This document shows, piece by piece, positions 25,438 through 33,446 of a stretch of 64,000 nucleotides of DNA; within the stretch, counting starts at the first letter, position 1, and each line of letters opens with the position of its first letter. Under the pieces are notes generated by a model that was not told the origin of the DNA, searched no databases, and worked only from the letters and a program-made list of their open reading frames with translations. The DNA is taken from assembly GCF_004217175.1 (NCBI RefSeq), contig NZ_SHKI01000008.1:62001-126000 (forward strand). The letters are read 5' to 3'. The DNA is from Leucobacter luti (GTDB taxonomy: Bacteria; Actinomycetota; Actinomycetes; Actinomycetales; Microbacteriaceae). The translations under genes were made by a program, and so were the position numbers.

Positions 25438-26634
25438 GTGGCCGACCAGACACTCACCGACCGGGTCGCTCTGCTGCGTGTCGGGTCGCTGTTCTCCGGC
25501 TACGGCGGACTCGATCTCGCTGTCGAAGAAGTCTTCAATGCCAGAACGATCTGGTTCTCCGAGATCAACGAGCCCGTCGCCCGCATCTTCTCCCACCACT
25601 GGCCCGAGGCCCCGAACCTTGGTGATATCACCGCCATCGACTGGAGAACCGTGCCGCCAGTGGACATCCTCTGTGGCGGGTTTCTCTGCCAGGACGTATC
25701 GACCGTCGGGAAGATGGCCGGTCTGAAGCCCGGCACCCGTTCCGGCCTCTGGGCACATATGGCGGCAGCGATCGACGCGCTGCAACCCGACTGGGTCGTG
25801 ATCGAGAATGTCCGCGGGCTGCTTTCTGCACCAGCTATACGCGCAAACTTCGAAGGAGTCCACGATGAGCAACGCAACATCGCAAATGCAGCCCCCGACG
25901 GTGCAACCCCTCGCGATATGGAACGCGACCCGTGGCATCTGGGAGAAACCACAGCTCGACCTCTTCGAGTAGCAGGAGCAGTTTTGGGAGACCTGGCCGA
26001 CCTCCGGTATGACGCGCAATGGATCGGTCTACCCGCTTCCGCGGTCGGCGCACCCCACCCCCGATACCGGGTCTTCATCCTTGCCCACCGCACTGTTTCG
26101 CACTCCACTGGCATCCGACGCAGCTCGCGGGGGCGAGAGCTTGCAACAGGTGAAAGCACGCCGCGGCACGATTGCGCTCAGCCACCAGATCATCGACCTT
26201 GCCTTGCACGGCCCGAATGGGTACCCAGGTTCCGAGGAGTCAGAGAGCCTGTGGAGGTTGATCGAGGAATTCTTCGACGATGGGGACGTTACGCCGTGCC
26301 AGTGACTTACTGGACGCAGATCATCGGTCGGCCCGCACCGGCGCCCGCAATCCTGACCGACGCGACTGGCCCGCGGCCCGCACCGGCATTCGTGGAATGG
26401 TTGATGGGTTTACCGTCTGGTTGGGTGACTGATGCGCGTCACGAACTCACCACGAATAGTCAGATCACGGCGCTCGGGAACGGAGTCGTCCCCAGGCAAG
26501 CGGTTTCGGCCATCTCCAGTTTGTTAAACACCTGGCTGGAGGAGCATCGACCGAGGTCATCCGATCGAGCGGTAAACCCATATCAAGCTGTAGTAGATAG
26601 AACCGGGGTGGAGACGGGGGTAGCCGGGAGTTGA
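25438..26634 (+). CDS. DNA cytosine-C5 methyltransferase
   Basis: A 398-residue C5-methyltransferase. Visible motifs: I (LFSGYGGLDLAVEE), the catalytic loop IV as GFLCQDVS with Cys present but Leu in place of the near-universal Pro of PCQ, VI (ENVRGLL), VIII-like (PHPRYRVFILA) and X (ALGNGVVPRQ). It probably protects the ICE from restriction. No matching restriction gene is adjacent. The GTG start has AGGAGAG upstream. From about 25865 to 26305 a second frame also looks coding, and the protein is Arg/Pro-rich there. The last 20 or so residues run into the cargo block and overlap the importer ATPase gene by 52 nt, so its C-terminus has probably been changed by the insertion. Confidence 0.88.
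   Translation: MADQTLTDRVALLRVGSLFSGYGGLDLAVEEVFNARTIWFSEINEPVARIFSHHWPEAPNLGDITAIDWRTVPPVDILCGGFLCQDVSTVGKMAGLKPGTRSGLWAHMAAAIDALQPDWVVIENVRGLLSAPAIRANFEGVHDEQRNIANAAPDGATPRDMERDPWHLGETTARPLRVAGAVLGDLADLRYDAQWIGLPASAVGAPHPRYRVFILAHRTVSHSTGIRRSSRGRELATGESTPRHDCAQPPDHRPCLARPEWVPRFRGVREPVEVDRGILRRWGRYAVPVTYWTQIIGRPAPAPAILTDATGPRPAPAFVEWLMGLPSGWVTDARHELTTNSQITALGNGVVPRQAVSAISSLLNTWLEEHRPRSSDRAVNPYQAVVDRTGVETGVAGS
25865..26305 (+). other. Overlapping ORF inside the methyltransferase gene, interrupted by an amber codon
   Basis: In the +1 frame relative to the methyltransferase, an ATG at 25865 has GAAGGAG 6 nt upstream and opens a 35-codon ORF ending at TAG 25970-25972. The same frame stays open to 26305. 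Its translation looks like real protein: WETWPTSGMTRNGSVYPLP, LPTALFRTPLASDAARGG, KARRGTIALSHQIIDLALHG and SLWRLIEEFFDDGD. Segments of the SGMTRNG..Y.LP type are familiar to me from methyltransferase-associated phage and actinobacterial proteins. So this stretch is probably dual-coding, with the amber codon either a mutation or the true end of a short peptide. Confidence 0.5.
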
Positions 26635-27395
26635 GTTAGGGTTCGGCCCGGTTCTGGGACCGACGCAATCAGCGAGCGAGTGTACGGGTGTTGGGGATTT
26701 CCCAAGACTTGTGAGCTGGGTCCTTGCTCGCACGCCTCACCGCGGTACAGCACCAATACACTCTCGCAGAGCGAACGCACCACGCTGAGATCGTGCGAGA
26801 CGAACATCAGTGCCGTTCCGTGCTCCAAGGTGCTGCGATGCAGCAGGTTGATGATCCCAGCCTGTACCGAGACATCCAGCCCCGAAACTGGTTCGTCGGC
26901 GATGAGTAGCGCAGGTCGGGCGAGCAACGCCCGAGCGATCGCGACGCGCTGAGCCTAACCTCCACTAAGCTGGCGTGCGCGCCGCCCACCGAAGATGTCA
27001 GGTTCTAAACCCACATCCGCCAGAGCTTGTGCGGCAAGTTTTCGGGCATGTTGCCGCGAAGTTCGTGTGATTGCTAGAGGTTCAGCAACGATGTCCCGCA
27101 TCAGTCGATGCGGGTTCAGCGACGCGATCGGGTCCTGGAAGATCATCTGCACGCCCCCAGGCCCTGGGCGGTGGTGAACTGATCCGCCCTGGTATCGGAC
27201 AGACCCTTGAGCTATCGGTACGAGTCCCGCGATGGCTTTGGCGGTCGTGGACTTACCTGAACCGGATTCACCGACGATGCCAATGGTGGTGCCGGCCTCC
27301 AGCGTGAAGGTGACTCCGCGTACTGCATGGACGGGGTCCCGTGGCGAGCCGAATCGTACGTGGAGGTCATCGACTTCGAGCACTGTGGCATTCAT
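26583..27395 (-). pseudogene. Oligopeptide/nickel-type ABC importer ATPase (DppF/NikE-like), amber codon in signature motif
   Basis: The full frame encodes a 270-residue ABC ATPase with Walker A GESGSGKST near residue 40, an FQDPIASLNPH Q-loop, Walker B LIADEPVSGLD and an HDLSVV switch. At the LSGGQ signature the Gln codon is TAG (26955-26957), where CAG would be expected, and reading continues in the same frame with AQRVAIARALL. A single C-to-T change explains it. Unless suppressed or a sequencing error, the product is split at the catalytic signature and the importer loses one ATPase. The start ATG overlaps the upstream ATPase stop (ATGA). Confidence 0.85.
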
Positions 27396-28441
27396 GCGAC
27401 ACCCGCCGCGAGAAGCGCACTGTCCCGGCGAGTCGGGTCATCTGGTGTGGAAGCGGTAAACGGTTGCCAACAGGCCACCGTGTGATCAGGATCGGAGCTG
27501 ACGGGTGCCACGGGTGGGCGAGTTGTGTGGCACACCTCGCTTACCCGTGAGCAGCGCGACGCGAACGGGCAGCCTTGGCGGGGTACAGACATGTCCGGTA
27601 GGACGCCAGGGATCGTGGGTAGTGGTAGAGGCACCGGCGTGCTCAGTTTCGGAGTGATGTCCAAGAGCGCGCGGGCGTATGGGTGTGCCGGCGCAGAGAG
27701 CATCCGTGCAGAAGGACCCGATTCAACGATCCGCCCAGCGTACATAACAGCGATACGGTCGGTGCGGTCCGTGAGTACGCCAAGATCATGGGTGATGTGA
27801 ATGAGGCTCATCCTTCTTTCGGTGCGCAGTCTGTCGATGAGGTCAAGGACGGTGCGTTGCATCGTCACGTCCAATGCCGTGGTGGGCTCATCCGCCAGCA
27901 GAAGTCGTGGGTTGGATGCCAGCGCCGCAGCGATTCCGATGCGCTGACGCTGCCCCCCGGAAAGGGCAGCAGGAAAACTACGAGCGATGCGCGCTGCGTC
28001 GCTGAGTCCTACAGCTTCCAACAGTTCGTGCAGGTAGGCGCGGCGAGAGGCTCGGGTGCGACTGCTGTGCTGTGTCGCTCCTTCGAGTACCTGCTTACCT
28101 ACGCGTACTAACGGATTAAGTGTGGACGAGGGGTCCTGGAAGATCATCGCCATTTGCGCGGCGGTGGTTCCGCGCCGCTCTCGGGGGGAGCGTCCTAGGA
28201 TGTCGCGGCCTTCAAAACGGATACTGCCGTTCGACTGGGTTGTGACACCCTGCGGCTGCACCCCGACGATGGCGCGAGCCAGCACTGACTTGCCCGATCC
28301 AGATTCGCCAATGATGCCGAGGCTCTCGCCTGGCGCGACCGACAGCGATAGATCCTCAAGCACATGGGAGTGACCAGAGGCCGACGTGAGGCTCATCTGG
28401 AGGTCTCGGACCTCTAGCAGTGCTTCCTTCTGGGTGGACAT
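27392..28441 (-). CDS. Oligopeptide/nickel-type ABC importer ATPase (DppD/OppD-like)
   Basis: A 349-residue ABC ATPase: Walker A GESGSGKSV near residue 45, FQDPSSTLNPL Q-loop, intact LSGGQRQR signature, LLADEPTTALD Walker B and HDLGVL switch. The C-terminus carries the oligopeptide/dipeptide extension with a Cys-containing CPFASRCSRVSEVC segment, which in OppD-type proteins can bind an iron-sulfur cluster. The ATG at 28441 overlaps the stop of the permease gene (TAATG). The open frame reaches 28579 but the upstream residues are the permease region read in another frame. It would work with the DppF-like subunit, which is broken here. Confidence 0.9.
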   Translation of the reverse strand: MSTQKEALLEVRDLQMSLTSASGHSHVLEDLSLSVAPGESLGIIGESGSGKSVLARAIVGVQPQGVTTQSNGSIRFEGRDILGRSPRERRGTTAAQMAMIFQDPSSTLNPLVRVGKQVLEGATQHSSRTRASRRAYLHELLEAVGLSDAARIARSFPAALSGGQRQRIGIAAALASNPRLLLADEPTTALDVTMQRTVLDLIDRLRTERRMSLIHITHDLGVLTDRTDRIAVMYAGRIVESGPSARMLSAPAHPYARALLDITPKLSTPVPLPLPTIPGVLPDMSVPRQGCPFASRCSRVSEVCHTTRPPVAPVSSDPDHTVACWQPFTASTPDDPTRRDSALLAAGVA

Positions 28442-29310
28442 TATGTGTCCTTTCTGGTGAATCGCTCGCCGAGAATGTTGACGGCGAGTACGGTGAGGCA
28501 CATCACGATTGCGGGGGCGAGCATGATCCATGGGGCACCGGCCAGATGTGTTCGACCTTCCGCGATGAGGCTTCCCCATGACGGGGTGGGTGGCTGTAGC
28601 CCGTAGCCGAGGAAGCTCAGGGAGCCTTCCGCGACGATCGCGACGGTGATGGCAGTGAAGGAGTATGCGAGCACCGAGGGGAGCACGGTACGCGCGATTT
28701 CCTGGGTCATGAGGCGCACCCGGCTCGCGCCCAGCAGCCGGGCGGCCTGGACGAACTCACGCTCGCGCACACTCAATGTCGCAGAGCGCGCGATTCGCGC
28801 GAAGATCGGAATCGTGAGCGTCCCAATCAGAAGCCCAATCGTCCAGTAGTCCGAGCCGACAAGAGACACGACAACCATGATCAGTATCAGTCCTGGAAGT
28901 GCGAGCATCAGATCGATAACTGTTCCAATGATCTCGTCGACAATCCGGCCGAAGAATCCCGCGACAATGCCGATGAACGAGCCCACCACGAGCCCTACTG
29001 CCAGCGTTAGGGCCGCCACGACGAGCGAGGACAAACCTCCGGCCATTGTCCGAGCAAATATATCGCGACCCGTCGCATCCGTCCCGAACCAGTGGGCAGG
29101 ACTTGGTGGCTGCATGGCCGCACTGAAATCAGCCCGGAGTGGATCAAACTGCGGGATGAGCATCGACGCGACTGCGCCACCGATCACAATAGTGAGAACT
29201 ACGGCAGCGAAGATGATCGAGCCGCGCGAGTCCAAACGCATGCCTGGCGTTCTTACCCGGGAGCGGCTATTGCTGAGTGCCGGGCGGGTGTCAGCTTCTT
29301 GCGTGAGCAC
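28441..29310 (-). CDS. ABC importer permease (DppC/OppC-like)
   Basis: A 289-residue inner permease with an N-terminal cytoplasmic tail of about 30 residues and six predicted helices. It has the DppC hallmark HWFGTDATGRDIFARTMAGG near residue 75 and an EAA loop (FVQAARLLGASRVRLMTQEI). It forms the channel with the DppB-like protein. It starts with GTG at 29310, inside the upstream permease gene (20-nt overlap), so translation is coupled. Peptides, nickel or another cation complex could be the substrate. Confidence 0.9.
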   Translation of the reverse strand: MLTQEADTRPALSNSRSRVRTPGMRLDSRGSIIFAAVVLTIVIGGAVASMLIPQFDPLRADFSAAMQPPSPAHWFGTDATGRDIFARTMAGGLSSLVVAALTLAVGLVVGSFIGIVAGFFGRIVDEIIGTVIDLMLALPGLILIMVVVSLVGSDYWTIGLLIGTLTIPIFARIARSATLSVREREFVQAARLLGASRVRLMTQEIARTVLPSVLAYSFTAITVAIVAEGSLSFLGYGLQPPTPSWGSLIAEGRTHLAGAPWIMLAPAIVMCLTVLAVNILGERFTRKDT

Positions 29311-30262
29311 GGCGTGTCCTTGGATCGACGAAGGTGTACAAGATGTCTACGGCTAGCGCGGCGAGGAAAACCGCGATTCCAGAGAAAATGACGATCATTT
29401 CAATCACTGGGAAATCGCGTGCGCCTATCGCTGTCACCGCCAGGCGACCCATTCCAGGGATAGCGAAGACTGTCTCGATGAGCGCCGAGCCACCGAAAAG
29501 TGCCCCGAACCCCAAACCGACCAGCGTCATGGTGGTGAGCGATGAAGGGCGCAGCACACGCGTGATCATCAATCGCGCGGTTCCCATGCCGCGGGAGCGC
29601 GATGCGAGCACATAGGGTTCGCGCATGGTCGTGATGAGATCCGCCCTTAGCACTCGGACCAGGACAGCCGCCTCCGCGAGGCCGATTGTGAGCACCGGGA
29701 GTACGAGGTGACGGAGATGTCCTATGGGGTCGATTCCGAACGGCACCCATCCAGTTGCAGGCAGTAGCCCTAGCATCACCGAGAACAACATGATGCCCAG
29801 CAGTCCGAACACGAATGTCGGGACGGAGAGGAGGACGAACGCTGTGACAGTCGCGATGCGGTCTAAGAGTCCACCGGGCCGCCAGGCTGAGGCCATTGCC
29901 ACGGGCAAGGTGAGCGCGAGCGCGACGACCTGCCCGAGGAGCAGCAGTTCGATGGTGATCGGCAGTCGAGCGGCCAGTTCATCGGTTAAAGACCGTCCTG
30001 TTACTAGTGACGCTCCGAGGTCGCCACCAGCAGCATTTGATAGCCACTCCCACAGACGCTCCGGCGCGGGTCGGTCGAGGTTGAGAGAAGCCATGAAGGC
30101 CGCGATCTGATCCGGGGAGGCGTTCACTCCCAGAACGGCAAGGGCCGGCGTTCCCGTCATCAATGCGGGCAGACTCATCGTGAGCAGACCGAGGAGCGTG
30201 AGGACGATGAGTCCTCGCACTCCCCGGTGCACCCACGCACGGATTTCTATTTGATCCACCAT
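29291..30262 (-). CDS. ABC importer permease (DppB/OppB-like)
   Basis: A 323-residue permease with the DppB plan: an N-terminal helix, a periplasm-side loop with LNLDRPAPERLWEWL and DLGASLVTGRSLTDEL motifs, then five helices and the EAA loop (YVLASRSRGMGTARLMITRVL). The N-terminal helix is unusual in ending MTGTPA, where many DppB have a GDPA-type motif. It overlaps both neighbours (16 nt with the binding protein, 20 nt with the DppC-like gene). Confidence 0.9.
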   Translation of the reverse strand: MVDQIEIRAWVHRGVRGLIVLTLLGLLTMSLPALMTGTPALAVLGVNASPDQIAAFMASLNLDRPAPERLWEWLSNAAGGDLGASLVTGRSLTDELAARLPITIELLLLGQVVALALTLPVAMASAWRPGGLLDRIATVTAFVLLSVPTFVFGLLGIMLFSVMLGLLPATGWVPFGIDPIGHLRHLVLPVLTIGLAEAAVLVRVLRADLITTMREPYVLASRSRGMGTARLMITRVLRPSSLTTMTLVGLGFGALFGGSALIETVFAIPGMGRLAVTAIGARDFPVIEMIVIFSGIAVFLAALAVDILYTFVDPRTRRAHARS

Positions 30263-31761
30263 TCTCCAGGTGAGACAGAGATGACATTGCGGTCGCTGAC
30301 ATCGGGGAGTCCGCCGATCTTCGGGCTTGCGATGAAGCCGCTGGGGCTCTCAGTGAAGAAGAGCACTGCTGCCTCAGCTACGATCAGCTCGCTGGCCGCG
30401 TTGTACAAGTCGCTACGTTCCTGGGGTGTGGTCGCGGAACGGGCCTGATCGATCAGAGCGCTGACTTCGGCATTGGCGTATCCGCCGAAGTTGGAGAAGG
30501 AGTCGGCTTCGAACATCGTCATTGCGGAACCCGTATCGCCGTAGCCGCTGGTTACGAACTCGATCACGTGGAAATCTTTCGCAAAGAGCTTGCTCGCCCA
30601 GGTCGCGGCATCCGCCACATCGATCTCCATCTCGATACCCACGTCACCGAGCATCTGCTGGATCGCGGTCGCTCGCGCCATCGCCTCGGGCTGCGCGTCT
30701 GTGGTGTATGCGAAGGCGAGCGGCTGCCCGTACTGCTCCAGCAGTGCGCGCGCGGCATCCGGGTCGAACTCTGGATAGGTGGAACCAGTCTGATATTCGC
30801 TTTGCGACGAGATTGGTCCGTGAGAGAGCGCGCCCTGTCCTTGGTTGGTCACCTGTAGCAATGCGTCCCGGTCGATAGCTGTCTGAACGGCTCGTCGCGC
30901 GAGGGGATCATTGAAGGGTGCCTGCTCGGTATTGAAAATTGCCGTGGCCGTTGTTGCATTCGCCAAGGCCAGCTGCAAACCGTCTGTCTCAGCCTGAGTC
31001 ATCAAACTTGGCGTCTCGATCCATACGACATCGACGGTCCCCGCTGCGAGGGTCTGGTAACGGGAGTCGGTATCGGGCAGGAACTGGAAGACGATCTCAT
31101 CGGCGTAGGCGGGTGTGTTCCCGGCATATTCCGGATTGCGCTCGACGGTCAACGAGGATCCTGCCGACAGCGAAACCAGTCGGTAAGGTCCAGCGCCCAA
31201 GGGGCTGCCCTCGGGGTCGGTCGCTGTGGTGCTGCCAATCATGCCGAGGTTGCGTGCGAAGTACCGCGGGAAGGTCGCGTTCGCTTCGGCTAGCGTCATC
31301 TCGACCGTTGTTTCGTCGACCTCGGCTATTTCAATGATCTCCTGCGCACCTTGCGCTACCGCGGACTCGGAGTTCTGTGCCCGCTCGATATGAGCGATCA
31401 CCGCGGCAGCATCTAATGCCGTGCCGTCAGAGAACGTCAGATCTGGGCGAAGAATCAGCGTCCAATCAATCAGGTCGTCGCTTTCGAGCGACTCGGCCAG
31501 CACCGGAACCAACTCGCCGCGCGGGCCATCCATGAGCAGCGGCTCATAGATTGCATTCGCCAGCACCAGGCTTGACTGCTGGCCGATGTCGTTGCCGATC
31601 GGGTCGACCGAAGAGACCTCAATGTCAAGTCCGACACGGATAGTACCGCCGGAAACGGCAGACTCATCACCCTGCGAGGTGCCGGGGTCCGCGGAACATG
31701 CCACGAGTGCTGTGGCCATTGTCACGGCGAGAACTACCGTGCCAAGGGTCTTGCGTTTCAT
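30247..31761 (-). CDS. ABC importer substrate-binding lipoprotein (family 5, DppA/NikA-like)
   Basis: A 504-residue family-5 extracellular solute-binding protein. The signal peptide ends in a lipobox LVAC, with the lipidated Cys at about residue 22. The mature protein shows the family features: SSVDPIGNDIGQQSSLVLANAIYEPLL, LRPDLTFSDGTALDAAAVIAHIER and an ARRAVQTAIDRDALL helix. The ligand cannot be told from sequence by eye: oligopeptides, nickel or an opine-like compound are possible. Its ATG overlaps the stop of the phosphatase gene (ATGA), an unusual partner. Confidence 0.9.
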   Translation of the reverse strand: MKRKTLGTVVLAVTMATALVACSADPGTSQGDESAVSGGTIRVGLDIEVSSVDPIGNDIGQQSSLVLANAIYEPLLMDGPRGELVPVLAESLESDDLIDWTLILRPDLTFSDGTALDAAAVIAHIERAQNSESAVAQGAQEIIEIAEVDETTVEMTLAEANATFPRYFARNLGMIGSTTATDPEGSPLGAGPYRLVSLSAGSSLTVERNPEYAGNTPAYADEIVFQFLPDTDSRYQTLAAGTVDVVWIETPSLMTQAETDGLQLALANATTATAIFNTEQAPFNDPLARRAVQTAIDRDALLQVTNQGQGALSHGPISSQSEYQTGSTYPEFDPDAARALLEQYGQPLAFAYTTDAQPEAMARATAIQQMLGDVGIEMEIDVADAATWASKLFAKDFHVIEFVTSGYGDTGSAMTMFEADSFSNFGGYANAEVSALIDQARSATTPQERSDLYNAASELIVAEAAVLFFTESPSGFIASPKIGGLPDVSDRNVISVSPGEWWIK

Positions 31762-32546
31762 GCTGTTACTTCCTTCTGTGAGGGGGTGGTGAGCGGAAGC
31801 GAAGAGTCTGAAGGATCGGGGTCCACGCCCAGGCGGATGCGGATGCTCGCGACCAGCCGGTCATAGTCCTCATCGGGGAGGTGGCTGCTCAGGTACTCCC
31901 GAACACCGCCGAGAGAAGCGAGGTAATCGATCGCTTGGGCGATGTCTTCCCTGCGACAGACGAGATCGAGTGCGGCGAACAACTCCTGCGTTTGCTCACC
32001 TCCGGGCTGACGTTGAAGATTCTCGTGCAGATCGTCATTGGTGCGGATGTAGTCGCCAACTGCAATGTGGGGGTCTGCCCCCGCTGCTAGTAGGAGGATC
32101 GCTGAGATGAGCCCAGTGCGGTCCCGTCCCCCTTGGCAGCCGATCACGATCGGCCCCGAAGTTTCCCCGATCGTCCGCAGTACCTGGGCGATGTTCGCAA
32201 CGGCAACGTCCAGCATGCGACAGTAGTGATCGCCGAAGGTGGCACTCCCGTCAATCAAGCCGTCGAGAGCTTGGGCTTCTTGGCCGGCCTGAACATCCAG
32301 TTCCATGAAGGGGGCATGCACATGCTGCCACGTCGTTGGCAAGTGTTCCCGACTTTCCTGCTCAAGCTCGCCGCGGGTGCGCAGATCGAGCCATGTCAGC
32401 TCATCTGGACACTGTGCGAGTTCAGCGCGGGTGGCATGGCTGAGCGCCGCAGCGCGATACAACCCGTTGTTGGGAGAGACATGCGGGCCGAGAAGAGGAA
32501 GTGGTCGCCAGTTCGGCGGGGCAAGAGCGGTCATGTGATCCATCAT
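31758..32546 (-). CDS. Tyrosine/serine protein phosphatase (Y_phosphatase3 type)
   Basis: A 262-residue phosphatase with the P-loop C-x5-R motif (IGCQGGRDRTG, about residues 132-142), an N-terminal NGLYRAAALSHATRAELAQ segment and WLDLRTRGELEQ, all typical of bacterial Y_phosphatase3/IphP-like dual-specificity enzymes. Starts are possible at ATG 32546, 32543 or 32534; none has a ribosome site, and a TTCACC-N16-TATGTG promoter lies just upstream, so the mRNA is probably nearly leaderless. It is the first gene of the importer operon, overlapping the binding-protein gene. It may dephosphorylate the imported compound or a regulator; this is unproven. Confidence 0.85.
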   Translation of the reverse strand: MMDHMTALAPPNWRPLPLLGPHVSPNNGLYRAAALSHATRAELAQCPDELTWLDLRTRGELEQESREHLPTTWQHVHAPFMELDVQAGQEAQALDGLIDGSATFGDHYCRMLDVAVANIAQVLRTIGETSGPIVIGCQGGRDRTGLISAILLLAAGADPHIAVGDYIRTNDDLHENLQRQPGGEQTQELFAALDLVCRREDIAQAIDYLASLGGVREYLSSHLPDEDYDRLVASIRIRLGVDPDPSDSSLPLTTPSQKEVTA

Positions 32547-32553
32547 GCATAAG

Positions 32554-32567
32554 TGGCACATATGCCA
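32554..32567. promoter_or_regulatory. Operator palindrome between phosphatase operon and TetR
   Basis: TGGCA-CATA-TGCCA (32554-32567) lies over the -10-like TATGTG of the phosphatase promoter and 36 nt before the divergent TetR gene. It is the natural binding site for that regulator. Confidence 0.65.
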
Positions 32568-32603
32568 GTTTGCGTGAGGGTGAACAAGGGATGAACATGC
32601 CCC

Positions 32604-33200
32604 ATGGCGGCCATAATGGAGGCGATGACGAACCAAACCGGAGCGCGTGCGCGACACAAGACCACTACGCGCCGCGCGATCCAGACAGCGGCGATTGAGC
32701 TGTATGAAGAACGCGGGTACGACGAAACGAAGGTCGAAGACATCGTTGAACGCGCAGGAGTATCTCAGCGAAGCTTTTTCCGCTATTTCCCTTACAAAGA
32801 ACTCACACTCTTCAGCGACGATCACACAGAGCATCTCGCTGAGCTTGTACTTACAGCGCCTTCACACTTCAACGCGATCGAGACGCTTGACTGGGCGACT
32901 GCGCAACTCTTCTTGATCCCGACGACCGAACTGGACAGGCGACGACAGGCGATTCGCAATCAGCTTGGCGACGATGCGCGCGTTCAGCGCCAACTCGCCT
33001 ACCTCCATGAGTCACTTAGCATCCGGCTGCGCGATGCCTACGTTCGCCGCCTCGGCATAGACCCCGCCGACACATCTGACTTGCGTCCACAGATTCTCGT
33101 GGGGCTTTACCTCTCTCTCGCTACTGAGGTGTCGGGCCGGTCACAATCACCGGAAGAGACGCGCCAGCGGTGGCTTGCGTCGCTTCGCAGTCTGCTTTGA
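32604..33200 (+). CDS. TetR family regulator of the phosphatase/importer operon
   Basis: A 198-residue TetR protein with an HTH at about residues 20-65 (IQTAAIELYEERGYDETKVEDIVERAGVSQRSFFRYFPYKELTLF, cited only in part by its key positions: AG-VS turn and the FFRYFPYK recognition end). The C-terminal domain contains the LDRRRQAIRNQLGDDARV helix often seen in actinobacterial MftR-like regulators. Start at ATG 32604 is tentative; ATGs at 32616 and 32625 are in frame. It is divergent from the phosphatase-importer operon, with the palindrome at 32554-32567 between them, so it probably represses that operon. Confidence 0.87.
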   Translation: MAAIMEAMTNQTGARARHKTTTRRAIQTAAIELYEERGYDETKVEDIVERAGVSQRSFFRYFPYKELTLFSDDHTEHLAELVLTAPSHFNAIETLDWATAQLFLIPTTELDRRRQAIRNQLGDDARVQRQLAYLHESLSIRLRDAYVRRLGIDPADTSDLRPQILVGLYLSLATEVSGRSQSPEETRQRWLASLRSLL

Positions 33201-33286
33201 GAGGTCGGCACTGCTATCGACATTTACATGCTTGGTTGCGGAGGTGGGGACTGAGCGTTGCCGACCTTATGTGGTACGCTGGAAGC

Positions 33287-33307
33287 ATGCATTTGTATTT
33301 CCTGTGA
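33287..33307 (+). CDS. Leader peptide of the ABC-F resistance gene (6 codons)
   Basis: ATG-CAT-TTG-TAT-TTC-CTG-TGA encodes MHLYFL. It starts 6 nt after a TACGCT -10-like hexamer (33275-33280), so it would be translated from a leaderless mRNA. It is followed by alternative stem-loops and then the ABC-F gene. Ribosome stalling on such short peptides by macrolide-type drugs is the usual trigger of attenuation for this gene class. Peptide translation itself is inferred. Confidence 0.6.
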   Translation: MHLYFL

Positions 33308-33390
33308 CGGTTGAGTAGGCCTACCGCGCTCGTTGAGCAAATCCGAGCTAGCGACGGCCGCTCGTTCTGACCCTGGAAGGGTCCCCGTCA
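33305..33390 (+). promoter_or_regulatory. Attenuator of the ABC-F/MFS operon
   Basis: CGAGC at 33344-33348 can pair with GCTCG upstream (33328-33332) or with GCTCG downstream (33360-33364), giving mutually exclusive stems. TGACGG (33305-33310, overlapping the leader stop) pairs with CCGTCA (33385-33390). A compact hairpin GACCCT-GGA-AGGGTC lies at 33369-33383. This arrangement of leader stop plus alternative stems is what ribosome-mediated attenuation needs. Confidence 0.6.
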
Positions 33391-33446
33391 TTTGCGTGCC
33401 CGCTGGCTGTTTGGCTCGTCGCGGTGCGCCTTGCTGAAGGATTTGA

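Noticed and set aside
26528..26541. CACCTGGCTGG resembling the ICE intergenic motif
   Set aside because: It lies inside the methyltransferase coding sequence and lacks the GTG prefix and the GTGA end; probably chance, although it is close to the cargo boundary.
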